Below, one piece after another: positions 52,021 through 61,383 of a stretch of 64,000 bases of DNA. Each line of letters begins with the position of its first letter. Position 1 is the first letter of the stretch. Source of the stretch: PFJX01 sp964466195 (GTDB lineage Bacteria > Pseudomonadota > Gammaproteobacteria > Burkholderiales > Thiobacillaceae); the NCBI GenBank assembly GCA_964466195.1, contig CAYXMQ010000003.1:183370-247369 (forward strand). Reading direction: 5' to 3'. The translations under genes and the position numbers were made by a program. The notes beneath the pieces were generated by a model. The model did not search any database and was not told the origin of the DNA. It saw only the letters and a program-made list of their open reading frames with translations.

Positions 52021-52756
52021 CTGGATCGTTCCCGACTGGCCGGCGCCGGCCAATGTACGCGCCGTGATGACCACGCGCCGCGGCGGCGTCAGCCAAGCGC
52101 CTTATGCCAGCTTCAACCCGGCCAGCCATGTCGGCGACGATCCCGCCGCCGTCGAGGAGAACCGGCGTCGGCTCAGACAGTGGCTGCCGGCGGAGCCGCT
52201 CTGGCTGAATCAGGTGCATGGCTGCGCGGTGGCCAGCGCAGGCGGTGATGACGTTCCCAGCGCCGATGCCGGCGTCGCTTTCCAGGCCGATGAAGTCCGC
52301 ACGGTGCTCACCGCCGACTGCCTGCCGGTGTTGTTCTGCGACGACAGCGGCCGCGTGGTCGCCGCCGCCCATGCCGGCTGGCGCGGCCTGGCGTGCGGGG
52401 TTCTGGAAGAGACGGTGCGCGCGATGCGGACGCCGCCCGAACGCATCCTGGCCTGGATGGGGGCGGCCATCGGGCCGGCGGCGTTCGAAGTCGGCCCGGA
52501 AGTGCGCGAGAACTTCGTCGCGCAACAGGCGCTGGCGGGCATCGCGTTCCGTCCGGCTTTGCCGGGCACGCTGGATGGCGCGCCGCGCAAATGGCTGGCC
52601 GACCTCTATGCACTCGCCCGCATACGCCTGGCCGGCGTCGGCGTGGAGCGGGTGTACGGCGGCGGACTGTGCACCTTCACCGACGCCGAGCGGTTCTATT
52701 CCTATCGTCGCGACGGCCGCACCGGGCGCATGGCGAGCTTGATCTGGCGCGAGTAG
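52010..52756 (+). CDS. pgeF: Peptidoglycan editing factor / polyphenol oxidase family protein (YfiH-like)
   Basis: A 248-residue cytoplasmic protein. Metal site residues are in NQVHG, LTADCLPVLF (Cys) and AAHAGWRGL (His). The family removes misincorporated L-Ser from muropeptide precursors and also shows laccase/purine-nucleoside activities. It overlaps rluD, its common neighbour. Confidence 0.92.
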   Translation: MHPDWIVPDWPAPANVRAVMTTRRGGVSQAPYASFNPASHVGDDPAAVEENRRRLRQWLPAEPLWLNQVHGCAVASAGGDDVPSADAGVAFQADEVRTVLTADCLPVLFCDDSGRVVAAAHAGWRGLACGVLEETVRAMRTPPERILAWMGAAIGPAAFEVGPEVRENFVAQQALAGIAFRPALPGTLDGAPRKWLADLYALARIRLAGVGVERVYGGGLCTFTDAERFYSYRRDGRTGRMASLIWRE

Positions 52757-52802
52757 CTAGCTCGAACCCGCTAGAATCCCCCTTTTTCAGTCCGCCCTTT
52801 CC

Positions 52803-53621
52803 ATGAATCTGCTTGCCGCCATTCTTCTCGCCAGTGCTGCCGGCGGCGTGTTATCCGTCTTGCTGGCGACCGTGGCGTTGCGCATGAAAGTGGAGTGGGT
52901 GCCGGTGATGGTCAGTTATGCCATCGGCGCCTTGCTCGGGGCCGCTTTTCTGGAAGTCTTGCCGCATGCGCTGGAAGAATCGAACAACCTGCAGGCGCTG
53001 ACCGCGACCGTGCTGGGCGGCATCATGGGCTTCTTCATCCTGGAAAAGCTGGTGCTCTGGCGGCATTGCCATACCGAGCATTGCGAAGCGCACGGCACCG
53101 ACGCGTTCGCGGCGCAGCCGGCGGCTGGCCACTCGCATGATCACGGCCATGACCACGGCCGCTCCGGTTTGATGATCACGGTGGGCGATACCGTGCATAA
53201 CTTTGTCGACGGCGTCATGATCGCCGCCGCTTTCCTGGTCGATTTCAAGCTCGGCGTGGTGACCGCCTTCGCCATCGCCGCGCATGAAGTACCGCAGGAA
53301 CTCGGCGATTTCCTGATCCTGCGCCATTCCGGCTACAGCAACCGCCAGGCCATACTGCTCAACCTGCTGAGCAGCCTGGCCATGATGGTCGGCGCATTGT
53401 TGGGCTATTTCCTGCTCGAACCCATGCAATGGCTGTTGCCCTACATGCTGGCGGTCGCCGCATCCGGCATGATTTACGTGGCGGTGGCCGACCTGATTCC
53501 CGGCCTGCACAAACGGGTCGAACTGAGCCATACCGGCCAGCAGGCGCTGTTGATCGGGCTGGGCATCTTCACGGTCTGGGCCGCCGGAACGCTGGCGCAT
53601 GAATGGATGCAGGCGCATTGA
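52803..53621 (+). CDS. ZIP-family divalent metal transporter
   Basis: A 272-residue membrane protein with about eight helices. The transport site motifs are HNFVDGVMIA (helix 4) and AHEVPQELGDF (helix 5); the loop between helices 3 and 4 is His-rich (GHSHDHGHDHGR). It should import zinc, iron or manganese; the histidine loop favours zinc. Ahead of it lies a 46-base gap from pgeF with AT-rich sequence. Confidence 0.93.
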   Translation: MNLLAAILLASAAGGVLSVLLATVALRMKVEWVPVMVSYAIGALLGAAFLEVLPHALEESNNLQALTATVLGGIMGFFILEKLVLWRHCHTEHCEAHGTDAFAAQPAAGHSHDHGHDHGRSGLMITVGDTVHNFVDGVMIAAAFLVDFKLGVVTAFAIAAHEVPQELGDFLILRHSGYSNRQAILLNLLSSLAMMVGALLGYFLLEPMQWLLPYMLAVAASGMIYVAVADLIPGLHKRVELSHTGQQALLIGLGIFTVWAAGTLAHEWMQAH

Positions 53622-53646
53622 GGCGACATTCTCGGGGAGTATCTGA

Positions 53647-54429
53647 ATGGCGATAGAACTCTATAACGACGGCAAGCACATTTGCCTGATGTTCAACGAT
53701 CTGGTCGACGACGCCGGCAGCGCTGCGGTGCAGGCCAACCAGTTCCTGCTGGTGTCCGACGGCGAGGGCGCGCTGATCGACCCGGCCGGCAACATGACCT
53801 ACAACGCGCTGATCATGGCGATGCAGCAGTTCTTTCCATTCAAGAATCTGAAATACATTTTCGCCTCGCACCAGGACCCGGACATCGTGGCTTCGCTGAA
53901 CAAATGGTTCTCGGCCACCGAATGCACGTTATATGTCTCGGCGCTGTGGGAGCGTTTCGTGCCGCATTTCTGCACGGCAAACCGCAGCGAAGGACGCATC
54001 ATCGGCATTCCCGATGCCGGCATGGTGATTCCGATGCGCGATACGCAGATCGTCGCGGTACCGGCGCACTTTCTGCATGCGGAAGGCAATTTCCAGTTCT
54101 ACGACAGCAAGGCCAGGATACTGTTCAGCGGCGACATGGGCGCCTCGCTGCTGCCCCACGACAAGATCGTCGAGCCGATCACGACCAGGACGGAGTTCGC
54201 CGCGCATCTGGTTTACATGCAGGGCTTCCATCGCCGCTATATGGTTTCCAACAAGGTCTGCCGGTTCTGGGCGAACATGGTGCGCGAAATGCCGGTCGAT
54301 ATGCTGGTGCCGCAACACGGCCGCTGGTTCAAGGGGCCGGAAGCCATCGGCGCGCTGCTGGACTGGGTTGAGAATCTGCGCTGCGGCGTCGACCTGTTCA
54401 CGCAGGACCATTACAAGATGCCGGTCTGA
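53647..54429 (+). CDS. Oxygen-binding di-iron metallo-beta-lactamase-fold protein (ODP-like)
   Basis: A 260-residue cytoplasmic protein. The metal site pattern is HQDPDIV (His75, Asp77, Asp79), AHFLHAEGN (His141/His144), SGDMGAS (Asp163) and VPQHGRW (His224), as in flavodiiron/ODP relatives but without a flavodoxin domain. ODP-type proteins bind O2 at a di-iron centre and act as sensors; a nearby methyl-accepting receptor is known for some. Glu/Asp substitutions in the first ligand (D77) fit the variant class. Role here is inferred. Confidence 0.83.
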   Translation: MAIELYNDGKHICLMFNDLVDDAGSAAVQANQFLLVSDGEGALIDPAGNMTYNALIMAMQQFFPFKNLKYIFASHQDPDIVASLNKWFSATECTLYVSALWERFVPHFCTANRSEGRIIGIPDAGMVIPMRDTQIVAVPAHFLHAEGNFQFYDSKARILFSGDMGASLLPHDKIVEPITTRTEFAAHLVYMQGFHRRYMVSNKVCRFWANMVREMPVDMLVPQHGRWFKGPEAIGALLDWVENLRCGVDLFTQDHYKMPV

Positions 54430-54446
54430 CCGTTGCGGCGAACACG

Positions 54447-55277
54447 TTGACTGAACGCTATATCCATTCCTTCGAGCCGGACGAGCAGGCTAGGCTGATA
54501 CGCCAGGGGCTCTTTCTGGAACCCTGGATACAACCCCGGGTCGATTTTTCCGGCTGCACTGCAGTGCTGGAAGCGGGTTGCGGCGTCGGCGCCCAGTTGC
54601 ATGTGTTGCTGCGGCGCTTTCCCGGCGTGCATTTCCACGGCATCGATGCGTCCGCCGTCCAACTGGAACGGGCGCACCGGTTTCTGGCCGCCGATATCGC
54701 GGCCGGTCGGGTCGAGCTGGCGCAAGCGTCCGCCTATCAACTGCCTTTCCCGGACGCCAGCTTCGATGGCGCCTGCATCTATTTCGTACTGGAGCATCTG
54801 AGCGACCATCTCGGCGTGCTGCGCGAGATATTCCGGGTCTTGAAGCCCGGCGGCGTGTTCTATTGCACCGAAGTCTTCAACAGCGGCCTGTATGCTCGCC
54901 CCCGGCAGCCGGCGCTGGAAGGCTACTGGCAGGCGTTCAATGATCTGCAGCAGGAACTGGGCGGCGATCCCGATGTCGGAGTCCGCCTGGCGGCGCTGCT
55001 GGCGGCCGCCGGCTTCGAGCGGATCGAGTCTTACGACGCGTCCGCGCAGATGGACGCGCGTTTGGCCGATCCCGCCGCGCGCCGCGATTTCGTCGATTTC
55101 TGGCAAACCCTGTTGCTCAGCGGCGCGCCCAAGTTGCAACAACAAGGACGCGTCGGCGCGCAGGACATCGCCGCCTTGAAAGCGGCTTTCACGACTCTGG
55201 CCGAAACGCCGGCGGCGATTTTTCGCTACGCCGCCATGCAGGCCTGCGGCCATAAACCGCACTCAACGGAACACTAG
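54447..55277 (+). CDS. Class I SAM-dependent methyltransferase
   Basis: A 276-residue methyltransferase. The AdoMet motif I is VLEAGCGVG (40-48), followed by FHGIDASAVQLERA and IYFVLEHLSDH (motif IV) with LKPGGVFYCTEV. Target (small molecule, tRNA or protein) cannot be told. It starts at a TTG at 54447, since no ATG follows before motif I, and it lies 2 bases before rimO, suggesting an operon with ODP and rimO. The helical C-terminal 100 residues are not typical of any one subfamily I know. Confidence 0.8.
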   Translation: MTERYIHSFEPDEQARLIRQGLFLEPWIQPRVDFSGCTAVLEAGCGVGAQLHVLLRRFPGVHFHGIDASAVQLERAHRFLAADIAAGRVELAQASAYQLPFPDASFDGACIYFVLEHLSDHLGVLREIFRVLKPGGVFYCTEVFNSGLYARPRQPALEGYWQAFNDLQQELGGDPDVGVRLAALLAAAGFERIESYDASAQMDARLADPAARRDFVDFWQTLLLSGAPKLQQQGRVGAQDIAALKAAFTTLAETPAAIFRYAAMQACGHKPHSTEH

Positions 55278-55279
55278 AC

Positions 55280-56593
55280 ATGAACACCGTCCCGAAAATC
55301 GGCTTCGTCAGCCTGGGCTGCCCGAAGAACGCCTACGATTCCGAGCGCATCCTGACGCAACTACGCGCCGAGGGTTATCTGATCGTGCCGACTTACCAGG
55401 ATGCCGATCTGGTCGTGGTCAATACCTGCGGCTTCATCGATACCGCGGTCGAGGAAAGCCTCGACGCCATCGGCGAAGCGTTGCGCGAAAACGGCAAGGT
55501 CTTGGTCACCGGCTGTCTGGGCGCGCGCTCGGATGTGGTCATGGCGGCGCACCCGCAAGTGCTGGCGATCACCGGCCCGCACGCCGCAGAAGAAGTCATG
55601 GGCCATGTCCACGCGCATCTGCCGAAGCCGCACGACCCGTTCGCCGATCTGGTTCCGCCCGGCGGTTTGAAACTGACGCCGCGCCATTACGCCTATCTGA
55701 AGATTTCCGAAGGCTGCAACCATCGTTGCACCTTCTGCATCATCCCCGGCCTGCGCGGCGATCTGGTCTCGCGCCCGATCGGCGAGGTGTTGACCGAAGC
55801 CGAAGCGCTGGTCAAGGCCGGGGTCAAGGAATTGCTGATTATTTCCCAGGATACAAGCGCTTACGGCGTGGACTTGAAGTATCGTCCCGGCTTCCATAAT
55901 GGCCGCCCGGTGAAAACCCGTTTGCTCGAACTGGTACAGGAGTTGTCCAAACTCGGGGTCTGGGTGCGCCTGCATTACGTGTACCCGTATCCCAGCGTCG
56001 ACGACCTGCTGCCGCTGATGGCCGAAGGCAAACTGCTGCCCTATCTGGACATCCCTTTTCAGCACGCCAGCCACCGCATTCTGAAGGCCATGAAGCGTCC
56101 GGCGCACGCCGAAAACACGCTGCGCCGGATCGAAAAATGGCGCGAAATCTGCCCCGATATCGTCATTCGCAGCACGTTCATCACCGGCTTCCCGGGCGAG
56201 ACGGAAGACGACTTCGGCGAACTGATCCATTTCCTGCAAGCCGCCAAGCTCGATCGCGTCGGCGCTTTTCCGTATTCCGCCGTCGAGGGCGCAGCCGCCA
56301 ACGCCTTGCCCGATCCGGTCGAGGAAGAGCTCAAACACGACCGTCTGGCGCGTTTCATGGATGTGCAGGCCGACATCAGCGCGGAAAAACTGCGCGCCCG
56401 GCGCGGCACGCAGATGACCGTATTGGTCGACGAAGCGGACGGCCGTCGCGCCGTCGGCCGCAGCTACGCCGATGCGCCGGAAATCGATGGCGTCGTGCAC
56501 ATCGCGCAGGGGGCGGGGTTGCGGGCGGGCGATTTCGCGCAGGTCAAAATCACCCGCAGCGACGATTATGATTTGTGGGGCAAGCCGGTTTAA
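55280..56593 (+). CDS. rimO: Ribosomal protein S12 methylthiotransferase
   Basis: A 437-residue radical-SAM enzyme that methylthiolates the conserved Asp of ribosomal protein S12. N-terminal MTTase domain with cysteines in GCPKNAYDSE, NTCGFID and TGCLG; radical-SAM CNHRCTFCIIPG; C-terminal TRAM domain. SEGCNHRCTFC and HYVYPYP distinguish RimO from MiaB. Start MNTVPKIGF at 55280. Confidence 0.96.
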   Translation: MNTVPKIGFVSLGCPKNAYDSERILTQLRAEGYLIVPTYQDADLVVVNTCGFIDTAVEESLDAIGEALRENGKVLVTGCLGARSDVVMAAHPQVLAITGPHAAEEVMGHVHAHLPKPHDPFADLVPPGGLKLTPRHYAYLKISEGCNHRCTFCIIPGLRGDLVSRPIGEVLTEAEALVKAGVKELLIISQDTSAYGVDLKYRPGFHNGRPVKTRLLELVQELSKLGVWVRLHYVYPYPSVDDLLPLMAEGKLLPYLDIPFQHASHRILKAMKRPAHAENTLRRIEKWREICPDIVIRSTFITGFPGETEDDFGELIHFLQAAKLDRVGAFPYSAVEGAAANALPDPVEEELKHDRLARFMDVQADISAEKLRARRGTQMTVLVDEADGRRAVGRSYADAPEIDGVVHIAQGAGLRAGDFAQVKITRSDDYDLWGKPV

Positions 56594-56688
56594 CCTTGGC
56601 ATCGCAGTCGGGTTCGGCCCGGCACCCTGCAACTCCTGCGACCTCCTCGCGCGCCATTTCGTGCAAGGGTTTGTGTAAGGGCATATCT

Positions 56689-57153
56689 ATGAACGAAATC
56701 TGGAAACCCCACGTCGTCGTCGCCGCCGTCATTGAACAGGACGGCAAGTTTCTGCTGGTGGAAGAACATACCGACGAAGGCCTGCGCTTCAACCAGCCGG
56801 CCGGGCATCTGGAGGACGGCGAATCGCTGATCGAAGCGGTGCGGCGCGAGGCGTTCGAGGAAACCGCGCACCATTTCGAGCCCGAGGCGCTGCTGGGCAT
56901 CTATCGCTGGCAGCACCCCGGCAAGCCGCAAAAAACCTATCTGCGCTTCGCTTTTACCGGCCAGATCACCGGCTTCGATCCGACCGCCAGGCTGGACGAG
57001 GGCATCCTGCGGGCGGTCTGGATGTCGTTCGACGAGATTGCCGCCACCCGCCAGCGGCATCGCAGCCCGCTGTTGCAGCAATGCGTTGCGGATTACCTGG
57101 CCGGCCAGCGTTATCCGCTCGAATTGCTGACCGATTTCGCCGACGCGCTGTGA
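56689..57153 (+). CDS. Nudix hydrolase (NudJ-like)
   Basis: A 154-residue pyrophosphatase. Nudix box GHLEDGESLIEAVRREAFEE with the next residues T-A-H; the normal Gly of the box is replaced by Ala. The N terminus VVAAVIEQDGKFLLVEEHT is NudJ-like; substrates in that group include thiamine pyrophosphate derivatives. Start at 56689, because the earlier in-frame codons overlap the rimO end. mnmA follows by 10 bases, a neighbour of nudJ in many proteobacteria. Confidence 0.9.
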   Translation: MNEIWKPHVVVAAVIEQDGKFLLVEEHTDEGLRFNQPAGHLEDGESLIEAVRREAFEETAHHFEPEALLGIYRWQHPGKPQKTYLRFAFTGQITGFDPTARLDEGILRAVWMSFDEIAATRQRHRSPLLQQCVADYLAGQRYPLELLTDFADAL

Positions 57154-57163
57154 ACCCCTGCGC

Positions 57164-58249
57164 ATGAGCAAGATCGTGGTGGGACTTTCCGGCGGCGTCG
57201 ATTCCGCCGTCACCGCCTGGTTGCTGAAGCAGGCCGGGCATCAGGTGGTCGGCGTGTTCATGAAGAACTGGGAGGCCGACGACCTGGACGAGGACTGCCC
57301 GATTGCGCAGGACTACCGCGACGTGCTGGCAACCGCCTCGGTGCTGGGCATCGAGGTGGAACGGGTCAATTTCAGCCGCGAATACCAGGACCGCGTGTTC
57401 GCCTACTTTCTCGCCGAATACCGCGCCGGCCGCACGCCCAACCCGGACGTGCTGTGCAATGCCGAAATCAAGTTCAAGGCGTTTCTCGATCACGCCATGA
57501 AGATGGGCGCGGACTTCATCGCCACCGGCCATTACGCCCGCCTTGAGGGCGAGTCGCCGGCGCGGCGACTGCTGAAGGCGGCGGACGCCAACAAGGATCA
57601 AAGCTACTTCCTGTACCGCCTGCAGCAGCACCAGATCGCGCGGGCGCTGTTTCCGCTCGGCGACCTGACGAAGCCGCAGGTGCGCGAACTGGCGCGCCAG
57701 GCCGGCATTCCGGTTGCGGAAAAGAAGGACAGCACCGGCATCTGTTTCATCGGCGAGCGCCCGTTCCGCGAATTCCTGCAGCGCTATATGCCGATCCAGC
57801 CGGGCGACATGGTGACGCCGGAAGGCCAGGTCATGGGCCGCCATCAGGGCTTGATGTTTCACACGCTGGGGCAGCGCAAGGGCCTCGGCATCGGCGGCGT
57901 CAAAGGGGGTGAAGACGGCGTGCCCTGGTTCGTCGCCGGCAAGGATCTGGCGCGCAATGAACTGATCGTCGTGCAAGGCCATCAGCATCCGTTGCTGCTG
58001 ACGGGCAAGTTGCAGGCCGGCGATCTGAGCTGGATCGGTGCACCGCCGCAAGCGGGCAGGCGTTACACGGCCAAGACGCGCTATCGGCAACAGGATGTGG
58101 CCTGCGTAGTGAATACGCTCACAGACGCCCGCCTGGAATTGTGTTTCGATCAGCCGCAGTGGGCGGTGACGCCGGGCCAGTCGGTCGTGCTCTATGACGG
58201 CGACTGTTGTCTCGGCGGCGGCGTCATTCAAACCAGCGAAACAAGTTAA
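57164..58249 (+). CDS. mnmA: tRNA-specific 2-thiouridylase
   Basis: A 361-residue enzyme adding sulfur at U34 of tRNA-Lys, -Glu and -Gln. N-terminal ATP pyrophosphatase loop GLSGGVDSAV; catalytic cysteines in VLCNAEIKFKAF and STGICFIGER; C-terminal domain with YTAKTRYRQQ. Works with IscS and the Tus relay. The pair nudJ-mnmA is common and supports the call. Confidence 0.97.
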   Translation: MSKIVVGLSGGVDSAVTAWLLKQAGHQVVGVFMKNWEADDLDEDCPIAQDYRDVLATASVLGIEVERVNFSREYQDRVFAYFLAEYRAGRTPNPDVLCNAEIKFKAFLDHAMKMGADFIATGHYARLEGESPARRLLKAADANKDQSYFLYRLQQHQIARALFPLGDLTKPQVRELARQAGIPVAEKKDSTGICFIGERPFREFLQRYMPIQPGDMVTPEGQVMGRHQGLMFHTLGQRKGLGIGGVKGGEDGVPWFVAGKDLARNELIVVQGHQHPLLLTGKLQAGDLSWIGAPPQAGRRYTAKTRYRQQDVACVVNTLTDARLELCFDQPQWAVTPGQSVVLYDGDCCLGGGVIQTSETS

Positions 58250-58278
58250 TCCAATTTCTCATTTTCGGATGCAATGCC

Positions 58279-59580
58279 ATGAATAGACGTGATTTTATTT
58301 GGACGCTTCCCGGCCTGGGCGCCTCGGTCTGGCTGACCGGCTGCGCCGTCGACCCGGTCACCGGAAAAAAAGCGTTCGTGATGATGGGCAAGGAACAGGA
58401 GATTGCCGTCGACAAGCAGAATTCGCCGCATCAGTTCTCGGAAGATTACGGCGTCACCCAGGACCCCGGCCTCAATCGCTATGTCGCCGAGGTCGGCAAC
58501 CGGCTCGGCAAGGTCTCGCATCGGCCCGACATGCCGTACAACTTCCAGACCGTGAATGCCAACTACGTCAACGCCTATGCCTTCCCGGGCGGTTCCATCG
58601 CCGCCACGCGCGGCATCCTGCTGGAACTGGACAACGAGGATTCCCTGGCCGCGCTGATGGGCCATGAGGTCGGCCACGTCAACGCGCGCCATTTCGCGGA
58701 ACGCCAGGCCAAGGGCACGCTGCTGGACATCGTCGTCGCCACTGCGACGGTCGCCGCCGCCAACAGCAAGCCGCAGTATGGCGAACTGGCGCAGCTGATC
58801 GGCAGCGTCGGCGGCGGCGCCTTGCTGGCGCATTACAGCCGCGAAAACGAACGCGAAGCGGATGCGCTGGGCCTGGAATACATGGCTCGCGCCGGACTCA
58901 ACCCCGGCGGCATGAACGACCTGATGGGCATGCTCAACAGCCAGTCGCAGGCAAAACCCAATGCATTGGAGTTGATGTTCTCCACCCATCCGATGAGTTC
59001 GGAACGGGTCGCCAACACCCAGCACGCGTTGCAAACCACCTATGCCGACGCCGCCAAGCGGCCGCGCCAACGTGAGCGCTACCTGGACAACACCAGCCGC
59101 CTGCGCGCGCTGAAGCCGGCCATCGGGGAACAGCAGAAAGGGGAGGCGATGTTGAACAAGAAGAAGTTCGACCTCGCCGAAGGGCATTTGCAGCAGGCGT
59201 TGCGACTGGCGCCGGAGGATTACCCGGGCCTGGTGTTGATGGCCAAGACGCAGATGGCGATGAATCGGCCGAAGGAAGCGCAGCCGTATCTGATGAAAGC
59301 CAAGGCGATCTATCCGGGCGAAGCCCAGGCCAGCCATCTGGTCGGCGTCACGCATCTGCAATTGCGCCAGCCGGATAGCGCGCTGGCGGCGTTTCAGGAG
59401 TACGACCGCTTATTGCCGGGCAACCCGAACACCACCTTCCTGAAGGGGTTCTCGCTGGAGCAGATGCAGAACAAACGCGCCGCCGCTCAGGAGTATTACA
59501 ACTACCTGCAAATGACCAAACAGGGCGGCCAGGCCCAGCATGCCTTCAGCCGCCTGCAGGGCTGGGGGCTGATCAAGTAA
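58279..59580 (+). CDS. Exported M48-family metalloprotease with TPR domain (BepA-like)
   Basis: A 433-residue protein. The start MNRRDFIWTLPGLG has a twin-arginine motif and is followed by a lipobox-like WLTGC, so it may be a Tat-exported lipoprotein. Zinc protease motif HEVGH (129-133) and downstream Glu in ENEREADALG. The C-terminal half (about 285-430) is TPR repeats (DLAEGHLQQALRLAPEDYPG). BepA-type proteases clean up misassembled outer membrane proteins and LptD. Start at 58279; earlier frame is mnmA sequence. Confidence 0.88.
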   Translation: MNRRDFIWTLPGLGASVWLTGCAVDPVTGKKAFVMMGKEQEIAVDKQNSPHQFSEDYGVTQDPGLNRYVAEVGNRLGKVSHRPDMPYNFQTVNANYVNAYAFPGGSIAATRGILLELDNEDSLAALMGHEVGHVNARHFAERQAKGTLLDIVVATATVAAANSKPQYGELAQLIGSVGGGALLAHYSRENEREADALGLEYMARAGLNPGGMNDLMGMLNSQSQAKPNALELMFSTHPMSSERVANTQHALQTTYADAAKRPRQRERYLDNTSRLRALKPAIGEQQKGEAMLNKKKFDLAEGHLQQALRLAPEDYPGLVLMAKTQMAMNRPKEAQPYLMKAKAIYPGEAQASHLVGVTHLQLRQPDSALAAFQEYDRLLPGNPNTTFLKGFSLEQMQNKRAAAQEYYNYLQMTKQGGQAQHAFSRLQGWGLIK

Positions 59581-59620
59581 GCCGCCACCTTCGGTTTGCC
59601 GCCTGGCGCACGGGTCCGGT

Positions 59621-61333
59621 TCACACGCCGGACCAATGCGCCAGGTTGAGCTGCAGGCTGCGCTGGCCGTTCCACTCGTTCACTTCCAGGCGAAACACCG
59701 CCTGTATGCGTTCCGGCAATGGCGAATCCTGGAAAAACAGAATCGCATCATGGCTACCGCCGCCGCCCGCCAGGCGCAGCTTCAAATGCTTTTCGCCCAC
59801 CAGGCGCTGGCTTTGCACGCTGAACTCGGCCTGGAACAGCGGCGTCGGAAAGCCTTGTCCCCAGACCGCGGCGGCAATGGCTTGCGCGTTTTCCAGCGAG
59901 AACTCGGCCGCGTCGAGCTCGCCGTCGGTTTCGATGACGCGGGTCAGGTCGGCCGCGCTCAGACTTTCCTGCGCCACCGTTTCGAACAGCGCCTTGAACT
60001 CGTCGAAGCGTTCCCGCCGGATCGACAGCCCGGCCGCCGCGGCGTGGCCGCCGAATTTGAGGATCAGCCCGGGCGCGCGCCGGTCCACCACATCCAGCGC
60101 ATCGCGTAGGTGCAAGCCGGGAATCGCGCGGCCGGAACCTTTCAGCAGGCCGTCGCCGCCGTCGGCGAAGATCAATGTCGGACGGTGGTGGCGCTCCTTC
60201 AGGCGTGACGCCAGCAAACCGACGACGCCCTGGTGCCAGGCGGGATCGAACAGGGTCAGGCTGGCGCCATCGGCCACCTCGATGCCGTCCAGCAGCGCCA
60301 GCGCCTGATCCTGCATATCGGCTTCGATTTCGCGCCGCGCGCGGTTGAGCTTGTCGAGTTCACGCGCCAGGGGCAGGGCGTGATCCATATCCTTGGCAAG
60401 CAGGCATTCGATGCCGATGGTCATGTCGGCCAGACGCCCGGCGGCATTCAGGCGCGGGCCGACGACGAAACCCAGATCTTCCGCGCCGGCCTTTTCCGGC
60501 TTGCGCCCGGCCGCCGCGAACAGCGCCGCGATGCCGGGCCGCGCGCGGCCTTCGCGCATCCGCTTCAGGCCCTGGGCGACCAGCAGCCGATTGTTCGCGT
60601 CCAGCTTCACCACGTCGGCGACGGTGCCGAGCGCGACCAGATCGAGCAGATCGCCCAGATTGGGTTTGTTCTGCTCGTTCAGCATGCCGCGTTTCAACAG
60701 CTCCGCGCGCAACGCCAGCAAGACGTAGAACATCACGCCGACGCCGGCCAGATGCTTGCTGGGAAAAGGACAGCCGGGCTGATTGGGATTGACGATCAAC
60801 GCGTCCGGCAGCGTATCGCCGGGCAAATGGTGGTCGGTGACCAGCACGTCCAGGCCCAGCTTGCGCGCGGCGGCGACGCCGGCGTGGGCGGCGATGCCGT
60901 TGTCGACGGTGATCAGCAGATCGGGCTGCTGCTCGGCCGCCAGGGCCACGATTTCCGGCGACAGGCCGTAGCCGTATTCGAAGCGGTTCGGCACCAGATA
61001 ACTCACCGTGGCGCCCATCGCCGCCAAACCGGTCATCGCCAGCGCGCTGGCCGTGGCGCCATCGGCATCGTAATCGCCGACGATCAGCATGCGCTCGCCG
61101 CGCTTGATCGCGTCGGCCAGACGCGCCGCCGCCGCCTCGATGTTCTTCATGCCGGCATGGGGGGCGGCAGGGGTATTGGAGTAAGGCAACAGCTCGGTCA
61201 GCCTGCTTTTCAACTGCTCCGGGCTGCTGACGCCGCGTGCGGCATAGAGACGGGCGAGGAGGGGAGACAGGCCGGCGGAGAGCAGCTTGTGCAGCGCGGC
61301 TGCCGGGTAGGGGCGGGTTTGAAGGTTCAGCAT
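59621..61333 (-). CDS. recJ: Single-stranded-DNA exonuclease RecJ
   Basis: A 570-residue 5'-3' ssDNA exonuclease of recombination and mismatch repair. DHH motifs: GDYDADGATASAL, TVDNGIAAHAG and LVTDHHLPGD; DHHA1 domain with GGHAAAAGLS, and a C-terminal OB fold. Length is typical. It is convergent with the M48 gene (40-base gap) and divergent from the ferredoxin reductase. Confidence 0.95.
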   Translation of the reverse strand: MLNLQTRPYPAAALHKLLSAGLSPLLARLYAARGVSSPEQLKSRLTELLPYSNTPAAPHAGMKNIEAAAARLADAIKRGERMLIVGDYDADGATASALAMTGLAAMGATVSYLVPNRFEYGYGLSPEIVALAAEQQPDLLITVDNGIAAHAGVAAARKLGLDVLVTDHHLPGDTLPDALIVNPNQPGCPFPSKHLAGVGVMFYVLLALRAELLKRGMLNEQNKPNLGDLLDLVALGTVADVVKLDANNRLLVAQGLKRMREGRARPGIAALFAAAGRKPEKAGAEDLGFVVGPRLNAAGRLADMTIGIECLLAKDMDHALPLARELDKLNRARREIEADMQDQALALLDGIEVADGASLTLFDPAWHQGVVGLLASRLKERHHRPTLIFADGGDGLLKGSGRAIPGLHLRDALDVVDRRAPGLILKFGGHAAAAGLSIRRERFDEFKALFETVAQESLSAADLTRVIETDGELDAAEFSLENAQAIAAAVWGQGFPTPLFQAEFSVQSQRLVGEKHLKLRLAGGGGSHDAILFFQDSPLPERIQAVFRLEVNEWNGQRSLQLNLAHWSGV

Positions 61334-61383
61334 CTCCGAATATTACAGGGCGCTGTTTTGCGCTGCGGATAACGGCGGCTAAC

